A stretch of DNA of 52,798 bases from Nitrosomonadales bacterium (GCA_025350915.1 JANXWX010000041.1:1-52798), one strand, 5' to 3'; positions 20,020 through 28,570 are shown, counted from the stretch's first letter. Numbers and translations: made by a program. Notes: generated from the sequence alone by a model not told the origin.

Positions 20020-20025
20020 TTACTT

Positions 20026-20063
20026 AATACGAATTCCGGTTTTCAATATGAATTTCTGGTTTC
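20026..20063. repeat. Imperfect tandem 19-bp duplication across the kdsB stop codon
   Basis: Two adjacent 19-base units (20026-20044 and 20045-20063) match at 15 positions. Read on the minus strand, the first encodes the KdsB tail ETRNSY and the second, one frame over, encodes ENRNSY plus a stop. This suggests duplication of the gene's 3' end followed by a frame change. Confidence 0.6.
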
Positions 20064-20813
20064 AAAAATTTCACGCGCCAATATCAGATCTGCTTCGGTA
20101 TCAACTCCGCTGGGTGGTGCATCCTGGGTGATGGTCACGCCGATTTTGTAACCATGCCACAGGGCCCGCAGTTGCTCCAATGCCTCGATCTGCTCTATGG
20201 CAGCAGGTGCCAGCTGGCTATAGGCACGCAGGAAACCGGCACGGTATGCGTAGATACCAATGTGGCGCAATACAGCCATGTTGGCAGGCAGGGCACTGTT
20301 ATTGGCAAAGGCGTCGCGCGGGTAGGGAACAGGTGCCCGGCTGAAATACATCGCGTTGCCGTCTTTGTCCAGCACCGCCTTGACGATATTGGGATTGCGC
20401 ATTGAAGTTTCATCATGCACGGGGTGGCAAGCGGTCGCGATCGCACATTCGGGGTGGTCGTGCAGGTGCTGAGCAACAGCGTGGATTAATGTTGGTGGTA
20501 TCAGGGGTTCGTCTCCCTGCACATTCACCACGATGGTGTCGTCCGGCCAGTTGTGTTGCGCCACCACCTCGGCAATGCGGTCGGTGCCGCTGGGGTGGTC
20601 TGCCCTGGTCATGCAGGCTTTGAAGCCGTGTTCATGCATAGCAGCCATTATGGGTTGATGATCGGTCGCGATCCAGATTTGCTGCGCACCGCTTAGCGCT
20701 GCCTGTTCGGCAACACGTACCACCATCGGCTTGCCGCCTATCAACAACAACGGCTTGCCGGGCAGACGGGTAGAGCTGATGCGTGCGGGAATGACGACAT
20801 GGAAATCAACCAT
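20043..20813 (-). CDS. kdsB: 3-deoxy-manno-octulosonate cytidylyltransferase (CMP-KDO synthetase)
   Basis: KdsB activates KDO with CTP for transfer to lipid A. The N-terminal nucleotide-binding motif [27 protein letters not shown] is diagnostic. The blocks [22 protein letters not shown] and [13 protein letters not shown] (metal and CMP site) follow, and [12 protein letters not shown] comes later. The length of 256 is typical. The start ATG shares one base with the stop of the preceding small gene (TGATG), so they are coupled. The 3' end carries a short tandem duplication. Confidence 0.96.
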   Translation of the reverse strand: MVDFHVVIPARISSTRLPGKPLLLIGGKPMVVRVAEQAALSGAQQIWIATDHQPIMAAMHEHGFKACMTRADHPSGTDRIAEVVAQHNWPDDTIVVNVQGDEPLIPPTLIHAVAQHLHDHPECAIATACHPVHDETSMRNPNIVKAVLDKDGNAMYFSRAPVPYPRDAFANNSALPANMAVLRHIGIYAYRAGFLRAYSQLAPAAIEQIEALEQLRALWHGYKIGVTITQDAPPSGVDTEADLILAREIFETRNSY

Positions 20814-20998
20814 CAGAGTTTTTCTATTTCATCCAGGGTCAATTTGCGCGCCTCATCCGCTAGCATGACAGGGATATCATCCTGAATGGCGAAGGCAAGT
20901 CGATCTGCTTTGCAGATTAATTCCTGTTCAGCTTTGCGGTAAATCAGGGGTGATTTGCATAAGGGGCAAACCAGAATGTCGAGTAGTTTGGGATCCAT
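20813..20998 (-). CDS. ycaR: Trm112/YcaR-family small zinc-ribbon-like protein
   Basis: A 61-residue protein starting [20 protein letters not shown], with cysteines in CPLC and a third in [11 protein letters not shown]. It belongs to the Trm112p-like family (YcaR in E. coli), commonly encoded between lpxK and kdsB. In eukaryotes Trm112 activates methyltransferases. The bacterial function is not established. It overlaps both neighbours by one base (TGATG on both sides), an unusually tight coupling that suggests fixed stoichiometry. Confidence 0.9.
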   Translation of the reverse strand: MDPKLLDILVCPLCKSPLIYRKAEQELICKADRLAFAIQDDIPVMLADEARKLTLDEIEKL

Positions 20999-21990
20999 CA
21001 GGGCGTAATCTTTTTAGTAATAAGTTGGGTAAGGGCCGAATCCAGGTGCGCATCTACACGTAGCACCCAGCAAGTCTCGTCAGCGTAACTGATGCATTTT
21101 ACCGCATCTTTTTCGGTCATGAGTAGCGCATTTGCACCTTCGTAGACCAGATCGGCAGCAGTGTAGCTATGGTGATCGGGAAACGAGTGCGTGTGTACGG
21201 TCAGGCCCAGTTTGTGCAAATGCGCAAAGAAGCGCTCTGGATGGCCGATTCCGGCGATTGCATGCACTGATAGATCTTTGAAATCAATTGCAGTTGCTGT
21301 CTGTTCGGGGTTGAGCAGGTTGTAGAAATGTACTCCCTCCAGCTGCATCGGAAACTCGCCCGGTTTCGCCCGCCCGCCGTTGGCGATAACCGCGTCCACC
21401 TTGCGCAAGCGTGAAGTGCGTTCACGCAACGGCCCAGCCGGCAATAAAAAACCATTGCCAAAACGACGCACACCGTCAATTACCACCAGTTCTACATCGC
21501 GTTGCAAGCGGTAATGTTGCAGCCCGTCGTCGCTGAGGATGACATCGCATTCCGGATGGGCACGCAACAGTGCCTGAGCAGCAGCGGGGCGGTCTCGCCC
21601 TATCCACACGGGGCAAAGTTTGCGCTGTGCCATCAATACGGGTTCATCACCTGCCAGCGCGGGATCACTGTTATGGTTTACAGCTTGGGAAGTGTTGCCA
21701 TTGCCGCCAAATCCGCGACTGATGATGCCCGGGTGCCAGCCATCGGCCAACAATTGCCCGGCAAGCCAGAGGGTAAGCGGTGTCTTGCCGGTTCCGCCGA
21801 CAGAAATATTGCCCACAATAATGACCGGCACGGGCAGTTTGACGCTGGGCAATATACCCCAACGAAATAACTGGCGACGGGTGCTTGAAAGCAGAAAAAA
21901 TAAAAAACTGAAAGGCAGTAACAGCAGAAGCAGCAAAGGAGAGATGTGATACCAGCTCCTTTGTATGCCGCGTAGCGCAGTGCTGATCAT
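20998..21990 (-). CDS. lpxK: Tetraacyldisaccharide 4'-kinase
   Basis: LpxK phosphorylates the 4' position of the lipid A disaccharide at the inner membrane. The N-terminal hydrophobic segment (about 15-38) anchors it. The Walker A motif is in [15 protein letters not shown] (about 60-73). Further family blocks are [37 protein letters not shown] and LLPAGPLRE. The length of 330 is normal. exbD ends two bases upstream, and the small Trm112-like gene overlaps the stop. Confidence 0.96.
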   Translation of the reverse strand: MISTALRGIQRSWYHISPLLLLLLLPFSFLFFLLSSTRRQLFRWGILPSVKLPVPVIIVGNISVGGTGKTPLTLWLAGQLLADGWHPGIISRGFGGNGNTSQAVNHNSDPALAGDEPVLMAQRKLCPVWIGRDRPAAAQALLRAHPECDVILSDDGLQHYRLQRDVELVVIDGVRRFGNGFLLPAGPLRERTSRLRKVDAVIANGGRAKPGEFPMQLEGVHFYNLLNPEQTATAIDFKDLSVHAIAGIGHPERFFAHLHKLGLTVHTHSFPDHHSYTAADLVYEGANALLMTEKDAVKCISYADETCWVLRVDAHLDSALTQLITKKITP

Positions 21991-21992
21991 CC

Positions 21993-22412
21993 CTATTTGT
22001 CTTGGCTTTGTGTCGTAAAGGTGATTCGACCATAACCCGCCAAACGTGCGGCTTCCATGATGTTAACCACGGATTGATGCGAGGCTTTTGCATCAGCGTT
22101 GATGATGATGGTTGGATCTGTCTGTTTACCCGCCGCTTTTTGTATGGCTTGCGAGAGGTTATCTACCCCATCGTATTTGACAGTTTTGTTGTTGATGGCG
22201 TAATGCATGGTGGCATCAATCGCGATATTAATTTGATTGGCTGCGGTTGAAGCCTGGTTACCGCCTGCCTGCGGCAAATTAATTTGCAGCTCTGCATGCT
22301 TGGAGTAAGTGGTTGTAACCAGCATGAAGATCAATATCACCAGCAACACGTCAATCAGGGCGATCAGATTGATCTCGGGTTCTTCACGGCTTTTGCCACG
22401 TTGGAAGTTCAT
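21993..22412 (-). CDS. exbD: ExbD/TolR-family energy-coupling protein
   Basis: A 139-residue inner-membrane protein with one transmembrane helix (about 18-37). It bears the essential aspartate motif in LIALIDVLLVILIFMLV and a periplasmic domain. With ExbB it harvests proton motive force to energise TonB or Tol-like partners. The pair's position directly upstream of lpxK is a conserved betaproteobacterial arrangement. No tonB or tolA is in the window, so whether the pair serves TonB receptors such as the one at 48 kb is inferred. Confidence 0.92.
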   Translation of the reverse strand: MNFQRGKSREEPEINLIALIDVLLVILIFMLVTTTYSKHAELQINLPQAGGNQASTAANQINIAIDATMHYAINNKTVKYDGVDNLSQAIQKAAGKQTDPTIIINADAKASHQSVVNIMEAARLAGYGRITFTTQSQDK

Positions 22413-22418
22413 CGTTGA

Positions 22419-23027
22419 TTACTCCCTGCGCTCGCCATGAACAATTTCCACCAGCTTGATGGCTTGCTGCTCCATCTCGATGGTCAAACTATCAACCTGG
22501 GCGCGGAAGTGGCGATAAAAAATCATGCTGGGAACAGCAACGATCAAGCCGAAGGCCGTGTTATACAAAGCTACCGAGATACCGTGGGCGAGGATGGCGG
22601 GGGAATTGCCAACTGCGGTTTGCGAACCGAATATTTCTATCATGCCCACTACGGTGCCAAACAAACCGAGCAGCGGGCTGGTGGAGGCGATCGTGCCTAG
22701 TGTGGTCAGGAAACGTTCCAGATCATGCGTGGCAGCGCGTCCGGCTTCTTCAATCGCTTCTTTCATCACGCCGGGTGAGCTTTTTACATTTTTAAGGCCG
22801 GCAGCAAAGATACGTCCCAGCGGAGATCCTCTTTGTAAACGAGCCAGCATTTCATCGCTAACACCTTTTTGTTTCAGTTCCTGAATAACTTCACTGAGCA
22901 GGGTGATGGGGGCAATCGTTTTGCTTCTCAGGTACATCATTCGTTCGGCAATCAATGCAACAGCAGTAATAGAGGCCAGAATCAGAAACCAGATAGGCCA
23001 ACCGGCAGCTTCAATAATAGTGAACAC
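22419..23027 (-). CDS. exbB: MotA/TolQ/ExbB proton channel family protein
   Basis: A 202-residue protein with three membrane helices. The first is near residues 10-32, and the other two flank the conserved TLGTIASTSPLLGLFGTVVGMIEIF and the block ISVALYNTAFGLIVAVPSMIFY. It forms the pentameric channel around the ExbD helices. The start is GTG at 23027, supported by GGAG seven bases upstream. exbD follows after six bases. The 470-base gap upstream probably holds its promoter. Confidence 0.93.
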   Translation of the reverse strand: MFTIIEAAGWPIWFLILASITAVALIAERMMYLRSKTIAPITLLSEVIQELKQKGVSDEMLARLQRGSPLGRIFAAGLKNVKSSPGVMKEAIEEAGRAATHDLERFLTTLGTIASTSPLLGLFGTVVGMIEIFGSQTAVGNSPAILAHGISVALYNTAFGLIVAVPSMIFYRHFRAQVDSLTIEMEQQAIKLVEIVHGERRE

Positions 23028-23199
23028 GCAAATTCTCCAGAAAAAATTTAAGAATTGATCAACCTGACTAGCGTTTTATTACAAGACAAGCATAAATCCG
23101 AAGCACGAACTGTAACTTGTCGAACGGGTTTGGGCAAGAATTCTCCGTGACTATATTACTGGTAGTGCGTTGCATGTCATGCGGCGGGTTGCTTAAAAG

Positions 23200-23222
23200 T
23201 TATACACAAAAACTGTGGATAA
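23200..23222. promoter_or_regulatory. Inverted pair of DnaA-box-like 9-mers
   Basis: TTATACACA (23200-23208) and TGTGGATAA (23214-23222) face each other across five bases. The second is the exact reverse complement of the consensus TTATCCACA, and the first differs by one base. The surrounding DNA is AT-rich. Confidence 0.6.
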
Positions 23223-23393
23223 CTTTGTTGATAAAGTCCTGCGTATGTACTTAACTATCTATCTGGTAACCGTTTTTCATTGTTGCATATTTATTGCGCA
23301 CACCGTTTTATCTAATGTAAACAATATGTTATTAATGCCTTGTTGGGCTTGTATAACTTGCCTGGCTTGCAAATGGCGTGGTTGATGAGGGTT

Positions 23394-23402
23394 GTGGATT
23401 AT
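23394..23402 (-). promoter_or_regulatory. Third DnaA-box-like 9-mer
   Basis: TGTGGATTA is the reverse complement of TAATCCACA, one base from the consensus. It lies 171 bases beyond the inverted pair in the same gap. Confidence 0.4.
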
Positions 23403-23500
23403 TCGGTATTGTCAATAGGATAGTTGAACTAAATTTTGACTATGAAGCTCAGGCAGGGCACGCGTTATTTTGTTGTTATGTGTATACAGCGCAGGAATAT

Positions 23501-23719
23501 TTAAGGTAATTTTTCTTCCAAACTGTACAGCCGATGTTCAACATACTGAATTTCTTCCATATCCAGAGGCACAACCATTTTCATCGCCAGGAAGAAGCCC
23601 TGAATTTGACCGAACTGTTGGCGCGTCGATTTAATGTCTTTGCTATTGGTCATAATTTCCATCTTCAGATTGGAATAAAGATCTTCAAAACATTCAATCA
23701 TCTCTTCTTTGTCTATCAT
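23501..23719 (-). CDS. Small conserved-looking cytoplasmic protein, unknown function
   Basis: A 72-residue acidic, helix-rich protein (MIDKEEMIECFEDLYSNLKM at the start). It has no signal peptide or membrane helix, and its C-terminus is EHRLYSLEEKLP. I start at 23719 because GGAG lies eight bases upstream on the minus strand. The frame is open 26 codons further, but that extension has no ribosome site. The heptad-like pattern suggests a helical bundle or coiled coil. It is divergent from xseA, with 134 bases between. I do not recognise a family. Confidence 0.65.
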   Translation of the reverse strand: MIDKEEMIECFEDLYSNLKMEIMTNSKDIKSTRQQFGQIQGFFLAMKMVVPLDMEEIQYVEHRLYSLEEKLP

Positions 23720-23853
23720 TAATGATTCTCCAAATTGGGTTGAGTCAGTATACTTGCAAGAACGCAAGAGTATGGTGAGCATGCCATACCCTGTCAATTA
23801 AACTCATACTCTGCATGGTTTTCTACAAATGACTTCTGCAACAAAACTGAATA

Positions 23854-25179
23854 ATGATCGATAAAAATCGTGTAATGAGTGTGCGCGAATTAAATTTTGC
23901 TGCCAAGCAACTGATTGAAGGTGGGCTTCCTTTACTCTGGGTACGCGGTGAAATTTCAAATTTTGTCAGTGCAGCTTCGGGCCATTGGTATTTTTCCCTG
24001 AAAGATGAGCTGGCCCAGGTTCGTTGCGTGATGTTTCGTCATAAAAGCCAATATCTTGACTGGCAACCGAGGAGCGGTAACCAGGTTGAAGTGCTGGCCC
24101 TGCCAAGCCTGTATGAGGCACGCGGCGAATTTCAACTGACGCTGGAACAGATGCGTCCAGCCGGACTGGGTGCATTATTCGAAGCGTTTGAAAGGCTGAA
24201 GAAAAAGCTGGAGCTTGAAGGTTTGTTTGCCGAGTCACGCAAACGTCCATTGCCTTTGTTCCCTGCGCGAATAGGTATTGTGACTTCACCCCAGGCGGTA
24301 GCGCTGCGTGACGTGCTCACTACACTCGCAAAACGTATGCCCGCTCTGCCGGTAGTGTTGTATCCCACACCGGTTCAGGGTGAAGGGTCGGCACAGAAAA
24401 TTGCCCAAGCGATTGAGCAAGCCAATCAGCGCAAGGAATGCGATGTATTGATAGTGTGTCGCGGCGGCGGCAGCATCGAAGATCTGTGGGCGTTCAACGA
24501 GGAGGTGGTTGCACGAGCAATCGTCGCCAGTCATATTCCGGTGGTGTGCGGCGTGGGGCATGAAACCGATTTTACGATTGCAGACTTTGTTGCCGATCAG
24601 CGTGCCGCGACACCAACCGCAGCCGCTCAGGCTGCGACACCGGATCGTCTGGAATTAAAACAAAGCATGAAACAGTTGGACAATCGCATGGTAAGGGCAA
24701 TGCTGCGACTGCTGGAGCGTGCGATGCAGCAGCTCGATTATTTGCAGCGGCGAATATTGCATCCGGCACAGCGCGCGCATCAGCAAATGCAGCATCTGGG
24801 GCAGTTGCAGCAACGCTTGCAGGTGTCGTTAAATTATGTAATGCAAAATCAACAGTGGCGTCTGCAATCAGTCCAGCGGCGCTTCACGAGCGCAAGGCCT
24901 AATTTACTAAGTAATTTTGAACATCTGTCAGATATTGGGCTGGGACTTAAAGCTGCGATTCAGAGCAGTCTGGAACAATATAGTCTGCGCTTGATAACGG
25001 CGCAGAAAAATTTACAGCATCTGGATCCGCACCAGGTGTTGGCACGCGGTTACAGTATGGTTCGTGACGAGCAGGGAGTTGTAATACGGGATGCTGCTGT
25101 ATTACCCGTTGGCGCCAATCTGCAGATTACCTTTGCGCAAGGTTGGGCCAAGGCCGAGGTCAAGAAATGTGGTAATTAG
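23854..25179 (+). CDS. xseA: Exodeoxyribonuclease VII large subunit
   Basis: XseA, with the small subunit XseB, degrades single-stranded DNA from both ends. The N-terminal OB-fold (about 10-105, SVRELNFAAKQLIEGGLPLLWVRGEISNF) is followed by the catalytic domain with RIGIVTSPQAVALRDVL (about 140), VCRGGGSIEDLWAFNEEVVARAI and GVGHETDFTIADFVADQRAATPTAAA. The C-terminal coiled-coil region is Gln/Leu-rich (about 275-400). The length of 441 is typical. A second in-frame ATG at 23875 (MSVRELN) is a possible alternative start. No xseB is visible nearby. Confidence 0.96.
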   Translation: MIDKNRVMSVRELNFAAKQLIEGGLPLLWVRGEISNFVSAASGHWYFSLKDELAQVRCVMFRHKSQYLDWQPRSGNQVEVLALPSLYEARGEFQLTLEQMRPAGLGALFEAFERLKKKLELEGLFAESRKRPLPLFPARIGIVTSPQAVALRDVLTTLAKRMPALPVVLYPTPVQGEGSAQKIAQAIEQANQRKECDVLIVCRGGGSIEDLWAFNEEVVARAIVASHIPVVCGVGHETDFTIADFVADQRAATPTAAAQAATPDRLELKQSMKQLDNRMVRAMLRLLERAMQQLDYLQRRILHPAQRAHQQMQHLGQLQQRLQVSLNYVMQNQQWRLQSVQRRFTSARPNLLSNFEHLSDIGLGLKAAIQSSLEQYSLRLITAQKNLQHLDPHQVLARGYSMVRDEQGVVIRDAAVLPVGANLQITFAQGWAKAEVKKCGN

Positions 25180-25227
25180 GTTAGAATTACGCAATTACTT
25201 TTTCCACGTCATTCCAAGATCAACTGA

Positions 25228-26715
25228 ATGAAAAAATTCTTTAAAAGCCTGACACCGCTGCAGGCCACGTTACTGCTGATATTGGCTACAACGATATTGC
25301 GGATTGTTGCGGCAGTCTCAACAGAGTTAACCACCGACGAAGCCCATTATGCCCTCTATGGCTATTATCTGGACTGGAGCTATTTCGATCATCCGCCGCT
25401 GATAGGCTGGTTGCAGGCTGTTGTGTTGGCTTTCTCGGATTCTGATTTTTCCCTCAGGCTGATGCCGATACTGCTTTTTGTAGCAGCCAGCATTACGCTA
25501 TTCAAAGTCAGTATCAAATTATTTCCCAATCAAACGCCCTGGTTGGGATTCCTGGCTGTGGCCATCATGCACTCGGGCGTCATGCTGCAATTAATCGGCC
25601 TGGCAATGTTGCCTGATAGCCCGTTATTGTTATTGGGATTGCTGGTGTTGCTTGCCTTGCATGGCGTGTTAACGGATGGCCGATTGCGATACTGGTTGTG
25701 GTTAGGCCTGTGGCTGGGTCTTTCCGGCATATCAAAATACACGGCGGTCACCTTTGTTCTTACCGTGCTGCTGGCGCTGCTGTTTAGCAGGCAATGGCGA
25801 CAACTGTTAAGACCCGGTCCGTGGCTGGCAATGATTATTGCTTTTGTTTTGATTCTACCGGTACTTTACTGGAATCAGCGGCATGAGTGGATTTCTTTCC
25901 TGTATCAGCTGCATCATGGTACCGGAAAACTGAGTTGGGAATTCAAGCGATTTATCATTTCGCAGGCGGGTCAGTTATTGGTTTATGGACCACTAATTTA
26001 TGTATTTGGAATGATTGCAGCTTATGCAGGCCTGAAAGACTTTAAAAAATTGTTTGAGCCGGAGCAGCTTGGGGCCATGTTAAGCCTTGCACTGGCAATG
26101 CCTTTGCTGTTGATGTTTGCCTGGAACTCCGGCTATGAAATGACTCTGCCGCATTGGACCTCTTTTGGCTGGCTCGCCCTGTCACCATTGACTGCGCACT
26201 GGATAATCAACGCATGGAAAAAACGTTGGGTACGTGATAGCGTTCGCGCATCGGTTGTATATGCGGTATTGTTTACTGCAGTGGTATTCAGCCAGCTTAT
26301 CTCTCCCTGGATGCCGTTCTCTGACAATAAAAATGCACTGCGTGATCTTTATGGATGGGGGCAGGCTGCCCGCAAGGCAGAAAAATTACGTACTGAGCTG
26401 GCTGCCTTGCAGGGTGAGACACCTAAATTGTTTACCGAAAACTGGACCCTTGCCAGCCGCATTTCCTGGTATGCGAGGCCATCACCGGTTGTCGTACTGG
26501 ATGACAAATATAATCAGTTTGATATCTGGTATGGCTCACCTCAAAACGGCATGCGTGGCATATTGATCCTGTGGCCGGGTGAAAATGCCAAACCAAAAAC
26601 TGGTGGAAAAGGCGAGTTTGCCGAATGTTCATTGAAGGAAAAAATGCCGATTATTTCCAATGGCCATATTGCCTCGGTATTCTCTTTCTATTTTTGTCAC
26701 GACTACCGACCCTAA
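25228..26715 (+). CDS. ArnT-like family 39 (PMT-type) membrane glycosyltransferase
   Basis: A 495-residue inner-membrane protein with about 11 hydrophobic segments. The first periplasmic loop has the GT39 acidic motif TTDEAHYALYGYYLDWSYFDHPP, where the Asp-Glu pair is the expected catalytic or metal site of enzymes using polyprenyl-phosphate sugars. The C-terminal soluble part (about 385-495) is short. Known relatives include ArnT (aminoarabinose to lipid A) and protein O-mannosyltransferases. The downstream PAP2 phosphatase and ArnD-like deacetylase on the same strand favour a role in modifying lipid A or another envelope glycolipid, but the sugar is unknown. No arnA, arnB or arnC is in the window. 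Confidence 0.82.
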   Translation: MKKFFKSLTPLQATLLLILATTILRIVAAVSTELTTDEAHYALYGYYLDWSYFDHPPLIGWLQAVVLAFSDSDFSLRLMPILLFVAASITLFKVSIKLFPNQTPWLGFLAVAIMHSGVMLQLIGLAMLPDSPLLLLGLLVLLALHGVLTDGRLRYWLWLGLWLGLSGISKYTAVTFVLTVLLALLFSRQWRQLLRPGPWLAMIIAFVLILPVLYWNQRHEWISFLYQLHHGTGKLSWEFKRFIISQAGQLLVYGPLIYVFGMIAAYAGLKDFKKLFEPEQLGAMLSLALAMPLLLMFAWNSGYEMTLPHWTSFGWLALSPLTAHWIINAWKKRWVRDSVRASVVYAVLFTAVVFSQLISPWMPFSDNKNALRDLYGWGQAARKAEKLRTELAALQGETPKLFTENWTLASRISWYARPSPVVVLDDKYNQFDIWYGSPQNGMRGILILWPGENAKPKTGGKGEFAECSLKEKMPIISNGHIASVFSFYFCHDYRP

Positions 26716-26719
26716 TATT

Positions 26720-27520
26720 ATGAAATCTATTGCTTCTACTTCGACGCTGGTTGCCTTCAATAGTCCATGGCGCTGGGCTGTTCCATTGGTGTCATTTTGC
26801 GGTCTGCTGGTGGTGTATATTTCAGGAATGAATGTTGTTTTATTCCAGTTTTTGAACCATATACTATCGTATGCAAGCGATAGTATATGGTTGCATCTGT
26901 CATTACTGGCGGACGGACAACTGGTCATCCTGTTTGTGTTACCTTTTCTTGGGCGACGTCCCGATGTGGTATGGCAATATATTCTGGCGATCATATTGGG
27001 CGGATTATTTGTTTATGTAATGAAAGAGCTATTTTCGGTATTGCGCCCCCCCGCGAGTTTATTAGCCGGCAGTTTCCATCTGATTGGCCCTGACCTGCAA
27101 AATAATGCCTTCCCCTCCGGTCACACCACAGCATTTTTTGTGTTGGCAGGATTGGTGTGTCTGCAAAAAGTTAACCCCGGTTTTAAATATCTGATCTTGC
27201 TGCTGGCAATACTCGTTGGGCTATCTCGTATTGCCAGCGGTGTGCATTGGCCCCTCGATGTGATGGGGGCAGCATTTGGCGGCTGGGTTGTCGCTATGGC
27301 TGCAGTTTGGCTGGGTCAGTATTGGCGTGTTGGCTTGAATATCTGGTTACAACGGATATTGGCAGTGATTGTAACGACACTTTCGCTGTGGGCGGTGTGG
27401 ACCCTGTGGAATTACTATGGAGAGATATATCCCGGGACGGGTGTTATGCAAATTAGCCTGCTGGTAATTTGCCTGGCCTTGTCTGTGCCGGGCCAGCTTC
27501 GCTTGTTTAACCTGAAGTGA
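26720..27520 (+). CDS. PAP2-family membrane phosphatase
   Basis: A phosphatidic acid phosphatase type 2 enzyme with six membrane segments. All three catalytic motifs are present: KELFSVLRPP (Lys...Arg-Pro, about residue 97), PSGHTT (about 131) and SRIASGVHWPLDV (about 170), which places the active site at the periplasmic face. Substrates in the family include undecaprenyl pyrophosphate and lipid A phosphates (LpxE/LpxF-like). Between an ArnT-like transferase and an ArnD-like protein, lipid A or lipid-carrier dephosphorylation is plausible. I use the ATG at 26720. An upstream ATG at 26660 would overlap the previous gene. Neither has a clear Shine-Dalgarno. A perfect 15-bp inverted repeat lies inside the gene. 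Confidence 0.85.
   Translation: MKSIASTSTLVAFNSPWRWAVPLVSFCGLLVVYISGMNVVLFQFLNHILSYASDSIWLHLSLLADGQLVILFVLPFLGRRPDVVWQYILAIILGGLFVYVMKELFSVLRPPASLLAGSFHLIGPDLQNNAFPSGHTTAFFVLAGLVCLQKVNPGFKYLILLLAILVGLSRIASGVHWPLDVMGAAFGGWVVAMAAVWLGQYWRVGLNIWLQRILAVIVTTLSLWAVWTLWNYYGEIYPGTGVMQISLLVICLALSVPGQLRLFNLK
26855..26892. repeat. Perfect 15-bp inverted repeat inside the PAP2 gene
   Basis: AACCATATACTATCG (26855-26869) and its exact reverse complement (26878-26892) flank the 8-base loop TATGCAAG. The repeat sits at about codons 46-58 and, in mRNA, would form a long AU-rich hairpin within the coding region. Confidence 0.85.
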
Positions 27521-27612
27521 GCAAACTCCGTTAAGGTTGTGTAGAGCTGCCAATACAGCCATAAAATTTGAGTTAGAATTAACTGCCCACACATTATTTG
27601 AAAGTTGCTTTA

Positions 27613-28506
27613 ATGCCGAAATTAGCGCTAAAAGTTGATGTAAATACCTATCGTGGAACACGTATCGGCGTGCCTGCTCTTGTGGATGCATTGCAGCGGC
27701 ATCAGGCAACTGCAAGTTTTTACTTTACGCTGGGCAAAGACAAAACGGGCCGTTCCATTACCCGTGTATTTCGCCATGGCTTTCTGAGCAAAACTGCACG
27801 TCTGTCTGTTTGGGGTCACTACGGTATTAAGACATTACTGTACGGCACGTTATTGCCGGCTCCGGACATAGGTCGAAAATGTGCGGATGTAATGCGCTCG
27901 GTGCGTGATGCAGGGTTTGAAGTTGGTATTCATGGCTATGATCGTAGGCAATGGCAAGACCAGGCAGCAGAGCAAGATATGGAATGGACTAAGCGCGATA
28001 TGCAGCTCGCGGTGAACAGATACACCGAAATATTTGGTGCAGCACCGAAGACGTATGCTGTAACATCCTGGCAATTAAATCGCCATGCGTTAAGACTGAT
28101 GCAACATTTCGGCTTTAACTACACATCGGATACACGCGGTGCCTATCCATACATCCCCACCTGGAATGCAGAGATTATTGCCTGCCCACAACTTCCAACC
28201 ACGCTTCCGACACTGGACGAGCTGATCAACCGTGATGGCATTACACTTGAAAATGTCGTAGAGCACATATTGCAACTTACTAAAAATCCGCCACCACAGG
28301 GCCATGTGTTTACCTTGCAGGCGGAATTTGAGGGCGGCAAATGGTTGCCAGTGTTTGAGCAATTGCTGGTTGCCTGGAAAGCGCAGGGTTATGATATTGT
28401 GTCGCTGCAGCAGTATGCACAGGGTTTACCTGCCAACTTACCCCGCCATGAAGTTGCAATGCGAGCGGTGCCTGGCAGCGTTGGAACACAGGCAGTGCAG
28501 GTCTGA
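27613..28506 (+). CDS. ArnD-like polysaccharide deacetylase-family protein with altered metal site
   Basis: A 297-residue protein that aligns, from memory, over its whole length with ArnD, the deformylase acting on undecaprenyl-phosphate formyl-aminoarabinose. Shared features: KVDVNTYRGTRIGVPALV at the N-terminus, SFYFTLGKDKTGR, EVGIHGYD, YTSDTRGAYPY, LPTTLPTLDELINRDG and VFTLQAEFEG. The first Asp (residue 9) is kept, but positions equivalent to metal ligands differ: Asn11 for Asp, Arg111 for His, and Gln236 for His. It may therefore be non-catalytic, or use a different mechanism. I start at the ATG at 27613, which matches the ArnD N-terminus. An upstream TTG at 27598 is less likely. The neighbours are the GT39 and PAP2 genes. 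Confidence 0.8.
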   Translation: MPKLALKVDVNTYRGTRIGVPALVDALQRHQATASFYFTLGKDKTGRSITRVFRHGFLSKTARLSVWGHYGIKTLLYGTLLPAPDIGRKCADVMRSVRDAGFEVGIHGYDRRQWQDQAAEQDMEWTKRDMQLAVNRYTEIFGAAPKTYAVTSWQLNRHALRLMQHFGFNYTSDTRGAYPYIPTWNAEIIACPQLPTTLPTLDELINRDGITLENVVEHILQLTKNPPPQGHVFTLQAEFEGGKWLPVFEQLLVAWKAQGYDIVSLQQYAQGLPANLPRHEVAMRAVPGSVGTQAVQV

Positions 28507-28570
28507 CATAGCTTGATTTAGGGTTGGGTGGGCATTCGATAAACTCACTGTATTATTACCGGGAGTCAAC

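Larger units (their letters stand above)
23028..23500. other. 473-base non-coding gap with DnaA-box-like sites
   Basis: Between exbB (minus) and the small gene at 23501 (minus). AT-rich, with no supported coding frame. It holds an inverted pair of DnaA-box-like sequences and a third copy, listed separately. Confidence 0.6.

Noticed and set aside
23245-23385. Cys-rich 46-codon plus-strand frame in the exbB gap
   Set aside because: No ribosome-binding site, an odd hydrophobic/Cys composition, and location in AT-rich non-coding DNA.
23200-23402. Chromosomal replication origin
   Set aside because: Only three DnaA-like boxes, no 13-mer repeats recognised, and no dnaA, dnaN or gidA nearby. Reported only as a DnaA-site candidate.
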